Shown: piece by piece, positions 36,833-45,675 of the stretch | How the letters are laid out: every line of letters starts with the position of its first letter | Numbering within the stretch: the stretch's first letter is position 1 | From: Solimonas sp. | GTDB lineage: Bacteria > Pseudomonadota > Gammaproteobacteria > Nevskiales > Nevskiaceae | Direction: 5' to 3' | Length of the DNA stretch: 64,000 nt | Assembly: GCA_030149365.1 (NCBI GenBank) | Contig: JASBRP010000004.1 | Coordinates: 186,001 to 250,000 of the forward strand | Made by a program: the position numbers and the translations under genes | The notes under the pieces: generated by a model | Told to the model about the DNA's origin: nothing | What the model saw: the letters and a program-made list of their open reading frames with translations, nothing else | The model's database searches: none

Positions 36833-37867
36833 ATGCCCTACGAACAGGTTCGCCGCAGCGTCGTCAGTGCCCAGTTGCTCCTGCAGCTGGCGGCGGACCA
36901 TGGCCTGCCCGCGACGGCGGCGCTGGAGGGCGCCGGCATCGGTCCGGAGGCCCTGGCCGACCCGCAGCAGGAGATCACCGCGGCGCAGGAACTGCGCCTG
37001 GCCGGCAACCTGGTGAAGGCCCTGGGCCACGTGCCCGGCCTGGGCCTGGAGGCGGGCCTGCGCTACCACCTCTCGGCCTACGGCATCTGGGGCTTCGCCC
37101 TGCTGTCCAGCCCCACCTTCCGCAGCGCCGCCGATATCGCCCTGCGCTACCTGGACCTGTCCTACGCCTTCGTGCGCTTCGGCCTGCGCGAGCAGCGCGG
37201 CGAGCTGCACGTGCTGATGGACGACCGCGAGATCCCCGAAGACACGCGCCGCTTCCTGCTGGAGCGCGACTTCGCCGCCTTCATCAACATGGTGCGCGAG
37301 CTGCGTCCCGGGGGGCTGCCGATCCTGGGCGCGCAGTTCGCCTTTCGCCGGCCGGCCTACGCCGAGCGCTATACCGCCCTGCTGGGGACGGAGCCGCGTT
37401 TCGACGCCGCCGAGCACAGCGCCTGGCTCGATGCCGCCTATGTCGATGCGCCACTGCCGCAGGGCAACAGCGTCATGGCAAGCATGGGCCAGGAGCAATG
37501 CCGGCAGCTGCTGGCGCGCCGCCGCGTACGCACCGGCTTTGCCGGGCGTGTGCGCGACCGCCTGCTGCAGAACCCCGGCGACATGCCCGGCGTCGAGGCG
37601 GTGGCGGCCGAAATGAACATGGCGGTACGCAGCCTGCGCCGCCGGCTGGACGAGGAGGACACCTCCTTCCGCGCGCTGGTGGACGAGGTGCGCCAGGCCC
37701 TGGCAGAGGAATTGCTAACCACAGCCAAGATGAAGCTCGAGGAAGTGGCGATGCGCCTGGGCTATTCCGAGCCGGCGGCCTTCGTGCATGCCTTCAAGCG
37801 CTGGAAGGGCATTTCGCCGATGGCCTACCGCGCGCAGCGCCTGGGTGAACTGGGCGGCAAGGCTTGA
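36833..37867 (+). CDS. AraC family regulator of the monooxygenase operon
   Basis: 344 residues. N-terminal Arabinose_bd-like domain, C-terminal AraC HTH pair (MPGVEAVAAEMNMAVRSLRRRL; LEEVAMRLGYSEPAAFVHAFKRWKG). It is divergent from the Baeyer-Villiger monooxygenase across 117 bases that include ATTA-N6-TAAT within a GGCC-flanked segment (36790-36815). By position it is the activator of the 28.8-36.7 kb operon. It resembles the AlkR-type protein at 9803. Confidence 0.88.
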   Translation: MPYEQVRRSVVSAQLLLQLAADHGLPATAALEGAGIGPEALADPQQEITAAQELRLAGNLVKALGHVPGLGLEAGLRYHLSAYGIWGFALLSSPTFRSAADIALRYLDLSYAFVRFGLREQRGELHVLMDDREIPEDTRRFLLERDFAAFINMVRELRPGGLPILGAQFAFRRPAYAERYTALLGTEPRFDAAEHSAWLDAAYVDAPLPQGNSVMASMGQEQCRQLLARRRVRTGFAGRVRDRLLQNPGDMPGVEAVAAEMNMAVRSLRRRLDEEDTSFRALVDEVRQALAEELLTTAKMKLEEVAMRLGYSEPAAFVHAFKRWKGISPMAYRAQRLGELGGKA

Positions 37868-37933
37868 GTGTGCGTTCCGGCGCCGCGCACAATTGGACAG
37901 GCTGTAAAAATCAAAAACCATGAGGGGATATTC

Positions 37934-40006
37934 ATGAAGCTTGTCGCGCGATCCGGCGCCGTTGCCGCTTGCCTCGTAGCGGGGCCTGCCGCTGCCGGTG
38001 GCCTGCAGACCGTACCGGTGGAACTGCAGCCGGTGGAAGTCCGGGCCAGCGCCGACACCGCGCGCAGCAGCGCCAGCGAAGGCACCGTCACCGCCGAGCA
38101 GCTGGCCAACCGCCCGCGCCTGCGGCCGGGCGAGTTGCTGGAGGTGGTGCCGGGCCTGATCGTCACGCAGCACAGCGGCGACGGCAAGGCCAACCAGTAC
38201 TTCCTGCGCGGCTTCAACCTGGACCACGGCACCGACTTCCGCACCACCGTGGCCGGCATGCCGGTGAACATGCCGACGCACGGCCACGGCCAGGGCTACA
38301 CCGACCTGGGCTTCGTGATCCCCGAACTGGTTTCCTCCATCGAGTACCGCAAGGGTTCCTACTACGCCGAAGAGGGCGACTTCTCCGCGGCGGGCGCGGC
38401 GCATCTCGAGCTGATGCAGCAGCTGCCGCGGCCGCTGTCGATGGTGGAGATCGGCGAGGACGGCTATCGTCGCCTGCTGGCCGCCGGCTCCGGTGCCGTG
38501 GGCGCCGGCACGCTGCTGGCCGCCGTGGAGGCCAGCACGCAGGACGGCCCCTGGACCGTGCCCGAGGACACCGAGAAGTACAACGCGCTGCTGCGCTACG
38601 GCTGGCGCAACGACGCGGGTGCCTGGTCCGTCACCGGCATGGCCTATTCCAACCGCTGGACCGCCACCGATCAGATCCCGCAGCGTGCGGTGGACAGCGG
38701 CCAGATCGGCCGCTTCGATTCGCTGGACGACTCCACCGGCGGCGACAGCCACCGCTACAGCCTGTCGCTGGACTGGGCCCGCGGCAACGAGAAGGCGGAA
38801 ACACGCGCCACGGCCTACTTCGTCGACTACGACCTGGATCTGTTCTCCAATTTCGCCTACTTCTTAGAGAACCCTGCCGACGGCGATCAGTTCGAGCAGG
38901 TGGACCAGCGACGCTACGGCGGCCTGGGCCTGGTGCACGAGCGCCATGGCGAGTGGCTGGGCAGGCACATGCACCAGCGCGTGGGCCTGGACCTGCGCTA
39001 TGACGACATTGGCGAAGTGGGCCTGCACCGCACCGTGCGGCGGCAGCGGCTGAGCACCGTGCGCGAGGACGGCGTGGAGCAGCTCAGCGCCGGCGCCTGG
39101 TACAGCAACAGCATCGAGTGGCACAAGGCCTTCCGCAGCGTGCTGGGCCTGCGTGCCGATCACTACCGTGTGGACGTGGACTCCGACAATGCCGCCAACT
39201 CCGGCAAGGACGATGACGCCATCGTCTCGCCCAAGCTGTCGCTGATCTGGTCGCCGACGGCGCAGACCAATGTCTTCCTCAATGGTGGCTACGGCTTCCA
39301 CAGCAACGACGCGCGCGGCGCGACGATCACCGTGGTGCCGGGCAGCAACCCGGTGGAGCCGGCCGACAAGGTGGACCTGCTGGTGCGCGCCAAATCCTAC
39401 GAAGTCGGCCTGCAGACGCGACTGCTGCCCACGCTGCAGACGGCCCTGACGCTTTGGCAGCTGGACCTGGATTCGGAACTGCTGTTCATCGGCGACGCCG
39501 GTAACACCGAGGCCACGCGGCCCAGCCGGCGCCAGGGCGTCGAGTTCTCCAACTACTGGACGCCGCGCAAGGGCCTGATCGTGGATGCCGACCTGGCCTG
39601 GTCGCGGCCGCGCTTCAAGGACAGCGACCCGGCAGGCGATCGCATCCCGGGGGCGATCGAGCGCACCGCGTCGGTCGGGGTGGTGCTAAACGATTGGAAT
39701 GGCTGGTTCGGCGGCGCACGCCTGCGCTACCTGGGTAGCCGTCCGCTGATCGAGGACAACTCCGTGCGCGCCAGTTCCTCCACGCTGGTCAACATGCGCG
39801 GCGGCTACGCCTTCTCGCCGCGCTTGCGGGTGTCCCTGGACGTGTTCAACGTCTTCGACCGCGAGGTCAACGACATCGAGTACTACTACGAGTCCAGGCT
39901 GCCGGGCGAGACGCCGGTGCAGGATCCGCCGGTCGGGGTTGAAGACCGCCACTTCCACCCGGCAGAGCCGCGCAGCGTGCGCCTGGGGCTGACGGCGTAC
40001 TGGTGA
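37934..40006 (+). CDS. TonB-dependent outer-membrane receptor
   Basis: 690 residues from ATG 37934 (GAGGGG six bases upstream). A signal peptide ends near AAAGG. Plug domain with VVPGLIVTQHSGDGKANQYFLRGFNLDHGTDF-type motifs and a His/Gly stretch (PTHGHGQGYTDLGF) seen in a subfamily of receptors with unknown ligand. The C-terminus ends in LGLTAYW, as required for barrel insertion. It follows the AraC gene after 66 bases. It may import the substrate of the neighbouring catabolic cluster or a metal complex; the ligand is not readable. Confidence 0.92.
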   Translation: MKLVARSGAVAACLVAGPAAAGGLQTVPVELQPVEVRASADTARSSASEGTVTAEQLANRPRLRPGELLEVVPGLIVTQHSGDGKANQYFLRGFNLDHGTDFRTTVAGMPVNMPTHGHGQGYTDLGFVIPELVSSIEYRKGSYYAEEGDFSAAGAAHLELMQQLPRPLSMVEIGEDGYRRLLAAGSGAVGAGTLLAAVEASTQDGPWTVPEDTEKYNALLRYGWRNDAGAWSVTGMAYSNRWTATDQIPQRAVDSGQIGRFDSLDDSTGGDSHRYSLSLDWARGNEKAETRATAYFVDYDLDLFSNFAYFLENPADGDQFEQVDQRRYGGLGLVHERHGEWLGRHMHQRVGLDLRYDDIGEVGLHRTVRRQRLSTVREDGVEQLSAGAWYSNSIEWHKAFRSVLGLRADHYRVDVDSDNAANSGKDDDAIVSPKLSLIWSPTAQTNVFLNGGYGFHSNDARGATITVVPGSNPVEPADKVDLLVRAKSYEVGLQTRLLPTLQTALTLWQLDLDSELLFIGDAGNTEATRPSRRQGVEFSNYWTPRKGLIVDADLAWSRPRFKDSDPAGDRIPGAIERTASVGVVLNDWNGWFGGARLRYLGSRPLIEDNSVRASSSTLVNMRGGYAFSPRLRVSLDVFNVFDREVNDIEYYYESRLPGETPVQDPPVGVEDRHFHPAEPRSVRLGLTAYW

Positions 40007-40529
40007 CGGTGGCTGTCTTCAAGCCTTGTAGCCTTGTAGGGTGGGCTAAGCGAAGCGTGCCCACCATGACGGCCGGTAGTTGGTGGGCACGCTTCGCTTA
40101 GCCCACCCTACGAGAACGTGGGCTTTCGCCGGTATGACGTTTGCCTGGGTGATCCGTCGCAGGCGATGACTAAATGTCATCGCCTGCGACGGATCACGGG
40201 CGGCCATGGATGGCCGCCCAGGGGCTAGATCGAGAGATGAAGTCCCGCCATGGACGGCGCCCCGACCCCAGATGCCAAAGCAAATAAAAAAGGCCCGCAG
40301 CCGGGGGAGGACTGCGGACCTTGGGGGGTGCGGAGGTTGGGGGAACCTCCTGGGAGACCGAAGGGGGTGATCTCTTGGAAACAGAGTCTACGGATCGAAA
40401 CCGAACGCTGGCTGAACGATTTTTCCGGGGCTGACGCCAGGCGGAGACAGGTCCGGGAACCGTCCCTCCAGGGGGCAGGTCGCAAAAGGACCGCCGCCAC
40501 CTGCGGCTATCCAAGGACGGAGACGAAGC
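40007..40529. repeat. 523-bp gene-free region: three palindromes and a putative small RNA
   Basis: Between the TonB receptor and the DUF899 gene. It holds a perfect 31-bp inverted repeat (40036-40066 / 40081-40111) of the GTAGGGTGGGC type, a perfect 22-bp repeat (40149-40170 / 40176-40197) and a 10-bp palindrome (40198-40207 / 40210-40219). These are followed by a structured minus-strand element at 40286-40375, described separately. From 40376 to 40529 I see nothing beyond the DUF899 leader. Confidence 0.75.
40286..40375 (-). ncRNA. Candidate small RNA with three C-rich hairpin loops and a terminator
   Basis: Read on the minus strand: a weak GAGA/TCTC hairpin with CCCCC in its loop (about 40354-40375), a perfect 7-bp hairpin with a CCCCC loop (40332-40350), and a final stem (40292-40300 / 40312-40320) with a CCUCCCCC loop followed by six U. 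In the last stem the single non-Watson-Crick pair is G-U in minus-strand RNA but C-A on the plus strand, favouring a minus-strand transcript. Repeated C-rich loops resemble anti-Shine-Dalgarno sRNAs. No promoter could be fixed. Confidence 0.45.
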
Positions 40530-41234
40530 ATGGCGACCAGCTCCCTGATTCCGGCACAGCAACTGGCCCGAAAGATGAGGCCACCCTTGCCCGGCCAGAG
40601 CGAGGCTTACCGCCAGGCGCGGCAGGCCCTGCTGGCGGAGGAGATCGAATTCCGGCGTCACATGACCCGGCTGGTGGAGCAGCGGCAGGCGCTGCCGCCC
40701 GGCCCGGTGATCGCCAAGGACTACCGGTTCAGGGACGAAAACGCCTTCGAGGTCGGGCTGCTCGATCTGTTCGGTGACAAGGATACGCTGGTCACCTACT
40801 TCTGGATGTATGGACCGCAGCGCGAGCGGCCCTGCCCGATGTGCACGAACTGGCTGGGCTCCGTGAACGGCAATGCCATGGACATCAAGCAGCGCGTGGC
40901 GCTGAAGATCCTCGGCCGCAGCCCGGTGAAGCGGCAGTTCTGCTTCGCGCAGGAGCGTGGCTGGCAGCACCTGGATTTCATCCAGACCGTGGGCGACGAC
41001 TATGCGAACGACCTGGGCCTGTTGCACGAGGATGGCAGCGAGGACACGGCGCTGCTGGTGTTCCGGCGCGACGGCGACGCGGTGCGCCTGTTCTGGGCCA
41101 GCGAGATGACGCGAGAGATGGCTGATCCGGGCCAGGATCCGCGGGATGCGCCGGACATCGCGAGCCTGTGGAATATCCTGGATTTGACCCCCGGTGGCCG
41201 GGGCAAGGACTGGTATCCCAAGCTGAGGTACTGA
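40530..41234 (+). CDS. DUF899 family thioredoxin-like protein
   Basis: 234 residues. A thioredoxin-fold signature with CPMC in RPCPMCTNW (about residues 108-111), preceded by VTYFWMYGP and the YRFRDENAFEV block of DUF899. The FAQERGWQHLDFIQT and DDYANDL segments also fit. Usually described as predicted dithiol-disulfide oxidoreductases with unknown substrate. It is a monocistronic gene. Confidence 0.85.
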   Translation: MATSSLIPAQQLARKMRPPLPGQSEAYRQARQALLAEEIEFRRHMTRLVEQRQALPPGPVIAKDYRFRDENAFEVGLLDLFGDKDTLVTYFWMYGPQRERPCPMCTNWLGSVNGNAMDIKQRVALKILGRSPVKRQFCFAQERGWQHLDFIQTVGDDYANDLGLLHEDGSEDTALLVFRRDGDAVRLFWASEMTREMADPGQDPRDAPDIASLWNILDLTPGGRGKDWYPKLRY

Positions 41235-41393
41235 AGCCCTCAGGCACTGAACCAACCCCCGCCCCCAAACGCGGGGAAGGGGCGTCAGGGGCAGGAGCGG
41301 AAACCAGCATCGGGGGAAGAAGCCCCGACAAGGTCACTATCAGCGCCCGCTGTTACACCTGTCAATGGCAGAAGCGGACAGCCGACAGATAGT

Positions 41394-41858
41394 TCAGGCC
41401 TGGGGCGCCGCTCCGGCTGGGGCTGCCGGCGCGCGCGGTGCCAGGAAACGCCGCGACAGCAGCAGGCCCACGGCCATCGCCGCGACGAAGACCAGCACCG
41501 GCAGGCTGCCGCTGGAGCCGACCACCAGGGCCGGACCGGGGCAGAGACCCGACAGGCCCCAGCCGCCGCCGAACAGGGCGGCGCCGCCGACCAAGCGGGC
41601 GTCGATCAGGGTCCGGTCCGGCAGGCTCAGGGGAGCGCCGGCCAAGGTGGTGCGATGGCGCCGGGCCCAGGCGAAGGCCGGCAGGGCGGCCAGGATGGCG
41701 CCACCCATGACGAAGGCCAGGGCCGGGTTCCACTGCCCGGTGATGTCGAGGAAGGCGCGGACCTTGGCGGGGTCGGTCATGCCCGACAGGATCAGGCCGA
41801 AGCCGAACAGCAGGCCGGCACCGGCGGCGGCAATCAGGGGTTTGCTCTGGCTGCTCAT
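41394..41858 (-). CDS. YeeE/YedE family sulfur-transport membrane protein, half 2
   Basis: 154 residues with four to five membrane helices. GFGLILSGMTDPAKV near the N-terminus and the GGGWGLSGLCPGPAL loop (containing the conserved Cys) are hallmarks of YeeE/YedE (PF04143/PF20398) proteins, some of which import thiosulfate (TsuA-type). It overlaps half 1 by 4 bases, so the two small proteins probably form one transporter. Confidence 0.92.
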   Translation of the reverse strand: MSSQSKPLIAAAGAGLLFGFGLILSGMTDPAKVRAFLDITGQWNPALAFVMGGAILAALPAFAWARRHRTTLAGAPLSLPDRTLIDARLVGGAALFGGGWGLSGLCPGPALVVGSSGSLPVLVFVAAMAVGLLLSRRFLAPRAPAAPAGAAPQA

Positions 41859-42289
41859 GCGCTCACTCCGAAACCAAGGGCGACGGTGATCATCGCCACG
41901 CCCATGAAGGTGAGGACCGCGACCAGGCTGCGCAACGAGAAGTTGGCCAGGCCGCAGACGCCGTGGCCGCTGGTGCAGCCATTGCCCAGCTGGGTGCCGA
42001 CGCCCACCAGCAGGCCGGCGCCGATCAGCGCGCCCCACTGCGGCGTGGCCAGCGCGCCGCCGAGCTCCAGCGGCTGCACCAGCCGCCACAGCCAGGGCGT
42101 GGCCAGCAGCGCCAGCAGGAAGACCACGCGCACACGGTCGCGGCCGGTGCTGAGGGCGTTGCCGAAGATGCCGCTGATGCCGGCGATGCGGCCGCTGCCC
42201 AGCAGCAGCAGCGAGGCCGAGGCTCCGATCAGCAGGCCGCCGGCCAGCGAGGCGGCGGCGTCCGGGATACTGAAGACGATGGTGGTCAT
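41855..42289 (-). CDS. YeeE/YedE family sulfur-transport membrane protein, half 1
   Basis: 144 residues, four to five membrane helices. GASASLLLLGSGRIAGISG and the GVGTQLGNGCTSGHGVCGL loop with conserved Cys residues are diagnostic. It pairs with the 41394 protein to give the two-part form of the family. In the same minus-strand cluster as the FadL-type porin and unknown secreted protein, beside the encapsulin locus. Expected to import thiosulfate or a related sulfur species. Confidence 0.92.
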   Translation of the reverse strand: MTTIVFSIPDAAASLAGGLLIGASASLLLLGSGRIAGISGIFGNALSTGRDRVRVVFLLALLATPWLWRLVQPLELGGALATPQWGALIGAGLLVGVGTQLGNGCTSGHGVCGLANFSLRSLVAVLTFMGVAMITVALGFGVSA

Positions 42290-42309
42290 GGGACGTCCCT
42301 GGCTTTCGC

Positions 42310-43257
42310 TCAGAAGCTGAAGCTTTCCTTCTTGCCGCCGCTGACCTTGGCCAGCAGCTCCTCGATGGCGCCGGGGCTGCTCATCAGCTTGCCGAAGGTC
42401 ACCATCGTCAGGTCAGGATGCCAGACTGCCATGCGGAAGCGCATGTGCTGGGCCTTCACGCTCTTGCCGTCCACCAGCAGGGTGTAGGGCAGGTAGGAGG
42501 TGGTCTTGACCGCGAACTTCTGGTCCACCGTGTCCTGCAGGATGTGCTTGTCGTTGGCGCGCTGGTCGGTGACCTGTGCGCGCGAGATGCCGAACAGCGT
42601 GCGCTGGCCCGGCAGGTCCAGGCGGAAGACCTTGGCGGCGCCGCCGACCTTCTTCTGCAGGTTGGCTTCCACGGTCTTCACCGCGTCCTCGTAGCTGGCG
42701 TGGCTGCCGAGGTCGTAGGTGTCCTCGAAGTTCTCCATGCCCACCATGTAGCGGAAGTCGCGCAGCTGCTCCGCCGTGCGGCCCTTGTCGGCGCCGAAGC
42801 TGTCCTGCGCGCCCAGCGCCTTGGCCAGGGCCTGAGCGACGCCGGCGAGGTCCACCGGCAGGCGGTAGGCCGCAGCCTGGTAGCGCGGGTTGAGGTAGGC
42901 CACCTGCAGCTTGCCGTCCACCACCGTCAGGCCGACATTGAGCACCGCGCCGAAGGCCGACAGCGCCGGCTTGGCGGCGGCGCCCTTCAGGTCCGCGCTG
43001 GTGAAGGAGACGACGTGTGCGTTCGGGTAGGGGCTGTATTCGCCGACGACCTCGAAGCCGGCGGCGGCGAGCTTGCCCTTCACCGCGGCGATCTCGGTGT
43101 TGAGATCGGCGGTGTTGGTATAGGCCAGCACGTAGGGCTTGAGCAGTTCGGCGGACCAGGCCGGCCCGGCGCTGAGCAGCAGGCCGAGCACGGCGGCGGA
43201 GAGGACGACGAGGGCGTCGCGCAGCAGGCGCTGCGCGGGACGGCGGGCGATGTTCAT
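42310..43257 (-). CDS. Secreted protein of unknown function in the sulfur island
   Basis: 315 residues. A signal peptide of about 36 residues (RRPAQRL..LLSAGPAWSA) is followed by a soluble mixed alpha/beta protein. Segments include AYTNTADLNTEIAAVKGKL, YSPYPNAHVVSFTS and LQVAYLNPRYQAAAYRLP; no Cys is present after the signal peptide. I do not recognise a family; a distant DUF302-like fold is conceivable. It sits between FadL-type porin and YeeE/YedE genes (20-base gaps), suggesting a periplasmic binding or delivery role. Confidence 0.6.
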   Translation of the reverse strand: MNIARRPAQRLLRDALVVLSAAVLGLLLSAGPAWSAELLKPYVLAYTNTADLNTEIAAVKGKLAAAGFEVVGEYSPYPNAHVVSFTSADLKGAAAKPALSAFGAVLNVGLTVVDGKLQVAYLNPRYQAAAYRLPVDLAGVAQALAKALGAQDSFGADKGRTAEQLRDFRYMVGMENFEDTYDLGSHASYEDAVKTVEANLQKKVGGAAKVFRLDLPGQRTLFGISRAQVTDQRANDKHILQDTVDQKFAVKTTSYLPYTLLVDGKSVKAQHMRFRMAVWHPDLTMVTFGKLMSSPGAIEELLAKVSGGKKESFSF

Positions 43258-43276
43258 GAAGGGTCTTGCCTGACGA

Positions 43277-44827
43277 TCAGAAGCGGTAGTTGAAGCCGAG
43301 CGTGATTTCCCACTGGTGCATGTCCAGCGAGATGTCCTGGTCTTCCGGATCGGCGTCGAAGGCGTTGTCCAGCGCCGGGCTGCCGCCCGCCGCTCCGCCT
43401 GCGAGGATCTGCACCAGGTTGGCCTCGACGTTGCTCAGCGGGTTCTTGCCGCGCACCGGGTTGCTCGGCGCGTACATCGCCGCCAGGTCGAAGCCGATGC
43501 TCTTGGAATACTGGTAGCTGAGGCCGGCGGTGTAGTGCTTCTCGATCACGGCGGGCGCCAGGATGTTGAACAGTACCTCGTCGCTGGGGATCGGCTGGCC
43601 GTCGTTGATGCTGTAGCCGGCGCGGAACTTGAACGCGGCGAACTTGTACTGCACGCCCAGCTTGTAGACCTGCACGTCCTGCCAGCCGAAGCCCGGGCCC
43701 TTGTCGGCGCCGAGGCAGGCGCTGCTCTGGTCGCTGCTGCCGACGATCGGGATGATGCCGTTGAGCAGGCGCGGCAGGGCGCAATCGTTGACGAAGCGGT
43801 TCGGGTCCAGCGGGTTGCCCACCGAGGCGACCTCGCTGAAGTTGATGCGCTGGTAGTCCAGGGCCACACGCAGGTTGTCGCTCAGGTGCAGCGACAGGCC
43901 GACGTTCCAGGACGAGGGAATGTCGAAGTCGCCCTGCTCGGCGAACAGGCCGGCGTACTCGTCCAGCTCGGTCATGCGGATGCGGGTCTGGTAGGACGCG
44001 CCGATGCCGATGCCGGGAATGACGCCGGTCAGCACGCCGATGCGGCCGCCATAGCCATAGGAGATGTCGTAGCCGTTGTCGGTGACCTTGTCCGGTGAAT
44101 TGGAGAAGGGTTTGAAGGCGCTGAGGCCGTCGGCGCGGAAGCGCTGGCCGGCGATCAGTGGCGAGATGCCGATCGAGGTGCGCTCACCGATCTTGAAGGA
44201 ATAGCTCGGCGCGATGAACAGCTGGATCAGGTCAACCGCCGCGGCCGATTTGTTGGTGGCGCCGCCGCAGAAGCCGATGGGATCAGCGCGGCCGGCCACC
44301 GGCGTACCGCCGCCGAGCGTGCCGTTGCACTGCGTGGCGAAGCTCAGCGGACCCAGGCCGAAGCCCTGGCCGAACTGCGCGGTGTTGCCCTGGTACTCGG
44401 TGTTCATGCCGCCGTTGCCGTACACCGCGATACCCCAGCTGGAGAAATCGTCGATGCGGCGGCTGAAGGCGAAGCCGGGGATGTAGAACAGGTCGTTGTC
44501 GCTCTTCACCGTCGCCGGGTCGATGGAGATGATGCCGATGTTGGCATTCTCGCCGCGCGCAAAGGTGGTGTAGTCGCGCACCGGGGCGAACACGCTGAAG
44601 TTGACGTCGATGCGGTTGCCCACCCAGACCAGGCCGGCCGGATTGATCGTGGACACCAGCGCATCCTCGGTCAGCGCGGTGCCGGCACCGCCCAGGGCGC
44701 GCTGCGAGGCGCTGTAGCCGTGCGCGAAGTAGCCGTTGGTGGCCATTGCCGGCAGCGGCGCGGCCAGTGCCGCGAGCAGCGCGAGTCGGCGCCAATGCGG
44801 CGAGCGTGAAGTGGATTCCCCAAACAT
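43277..44827 (-). CDS. OmpP1/FadL family outer-membrane transporter
   Basis: 516 residues. Signal peptide to about residue 29 (PLPAMA), then the family's NGYFAHGYSASQRALGGAGTA N-terminal hatch motif and barrel strands, ending in LGFNYRF with a terminal aromatic. FadL-type channels pass long-chain fatty acids and other hydrophobic molecules laterally. It is the first gene of the minus-strand sulfur operon and divergent from rhodanese-cysE-srpI. Its presence suggests uptake of a hydrophobic sulfur compound or elemental sulfur; that is inference. Confidence 0.92.
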   Translation of the reverse strand: MFGESTSRSPHWRRLALLAALAAPLPAMATNGYFAHGYSASQRALGGAGTALTEDALVSTINPAGLVWVGNRIDVNFSVFAPVRDYTTFARGENANIGIISIDPATVKSDNDLFYIPGFAFSRRIDDFSSWGIAVYGNGGMNTEYQGNTAQFGQGFGLGPLSFATQCNGTLGGGTPVAGRADPIGFCGGATNKSAAAVDLIQLFIAPSYSFKIGERTSIGISPLIAGQRFRADGLSAFKPFSNSPDKVTDNGYDISYGYGGRIGVLTGVIPGIGIGASYQTRIRMTELDEYAGLFAEQGDFDIPSSWNVGLSLHLSDNLRVALDYQRINFSEVASVGNPLDPNRFVNDCALPRLLNGIIPIVGSSDQSSACLGADKGPGFGWQDVQVYKLGVQYKFAAFKFRAGYSINDGQPIPSDEVLFNILAPAVIEKHYTAGLSYQYSKSIGFDLAAMYAPSNPVRGKNPLSNVEANLVQILAGGAAGGSPALDNAFDADPEDQDISLDMHQWEITLGFNYRF

Positions 44828-45104
44828 GTTCTGAATACCCCGGGCCTGACGATAGTTGTGGCGGCAAGGTATGCGTCGCCAACCCTGAAGTAAAAGAATA
44901 TCGGCTGATATTTATATGCCCAAGCCCTTGGTTCTGGTGGCGAAAGGCGGCAGATGGCGCTCGGGAACGTGCGGCGCCATTCCGAATGTATATAACAGGA
45001 TGGAATTTAGACCTGAATTTATATTAGTTAGAGATTGCTTGCGGGGCGTCTAGGATGGCGATCAACCAGTCCCCCAACGGGACCGCCAACGTAGAGAGGT
45101 CACC
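44828..45104. promoter_or_regulatory. Divergent promoter region of the sulfur island
   Basis: 277 bp, strikingly AT-rich against the surroundings. It contains AAGTAAAA at 44888-44895 followed by AATATC-GGCT-GATATT (44897-44912), a perfect inverted repeat. A second AT-rich patch covers 44985-45035. AAGTAAAA together with GAATAT/ATATTC arms recurs in the cysB promoter at 51705-51728, so CysB-type control of both promoters is plausible. Confidence 0.5.
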
Positions 45105-45611
45105 ATGTCCGCCGCTATCCGTCCCCAGGCCGCTGCCGCTGCGATCCCGCCCGTCGTGGTCGGTGATCCCTCGCATCCCACGCTGGTGGAAGCGCGCGGC
45201 CATGCCCAGTCCGTCGGGCTCAACTATGCCGGCGGCGTGACCCCGGCGGAAGCCTGGGAGCTGTACTCCTCGGGCCTCGCCGTGCTGGTCGACGTGCGCA
45301 CCGCCGAGGAGCGCAAGTTCGTCGGCCATGTGCCGGGCAGCCTGCACGTGGCCTGGGCCACAGGCACCTCGCTGATCCGCAACCCGCGCTTCGTGCGCGA
45401 GCTGGAAGCCAAGGCGCCCAAGGGCGCGGTGCTGCTGCTGCTGTGCCGCAGCGGCCGCCGCTCGGTGCTGGCGGCAGAGGCTGCCACCAAGGCCGGCTTC
45501 GGCAGCGTGTTCAACATCCTCGAAGGCTTCGAGGGCGAGATCGACGAACACAACCGTCGCGGCCAGCGCGGCGGCTGGCGCTCGCACGCACTGCCCTGGA
45601 TTCAGGACTGA
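45105..45611 (+). CDS. Rhodanese-like sulfurtransferase
   Basis: 168 residues, single rhodanese domain. Active-site loop CRSGRRS with Cys114, preceded by LVDVRTAEER (62-71) and GHVPGSLHVAW. The GGVTPAEAWEL start is typical of bacterial single-domain rhodaneses. It would carry a persulfide from thiosulfate or from the desulfurase. First gene of the plus-strand encapsulin operon; cysE follows after 64 bases. Confidence 0.93.
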   Translation: MSAAIRPQAAAAAIPPVVVGDPSHPTLVEARGHAQSVGLNYAGGVTPAEAWELYSSGLAVLVDVRTAEERKFVGHVPGSLHVAWATGTSLIRNPRFVRELEAKAPKGAVLLLLCRSGRRSVLAAEAATKAGFGSVFNILEGFEGEIDEHNRRGQRGGWRSHALPWIQD

Positions 45612-45675
45612 GCCAGGACTGAGCCAGGACGGGCTTCGGGGAAGCGACGATGACGCAATCGACAGGAGTGCGCGC

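Noticed and set aside
41265..41310. C-rich/G-rich stretch after the DUF899 gene as another CCCTCTCCCC repeat
   Set aside because: Only a degenerate resemblance and no intact inverted repeat, so not listed as a copy.
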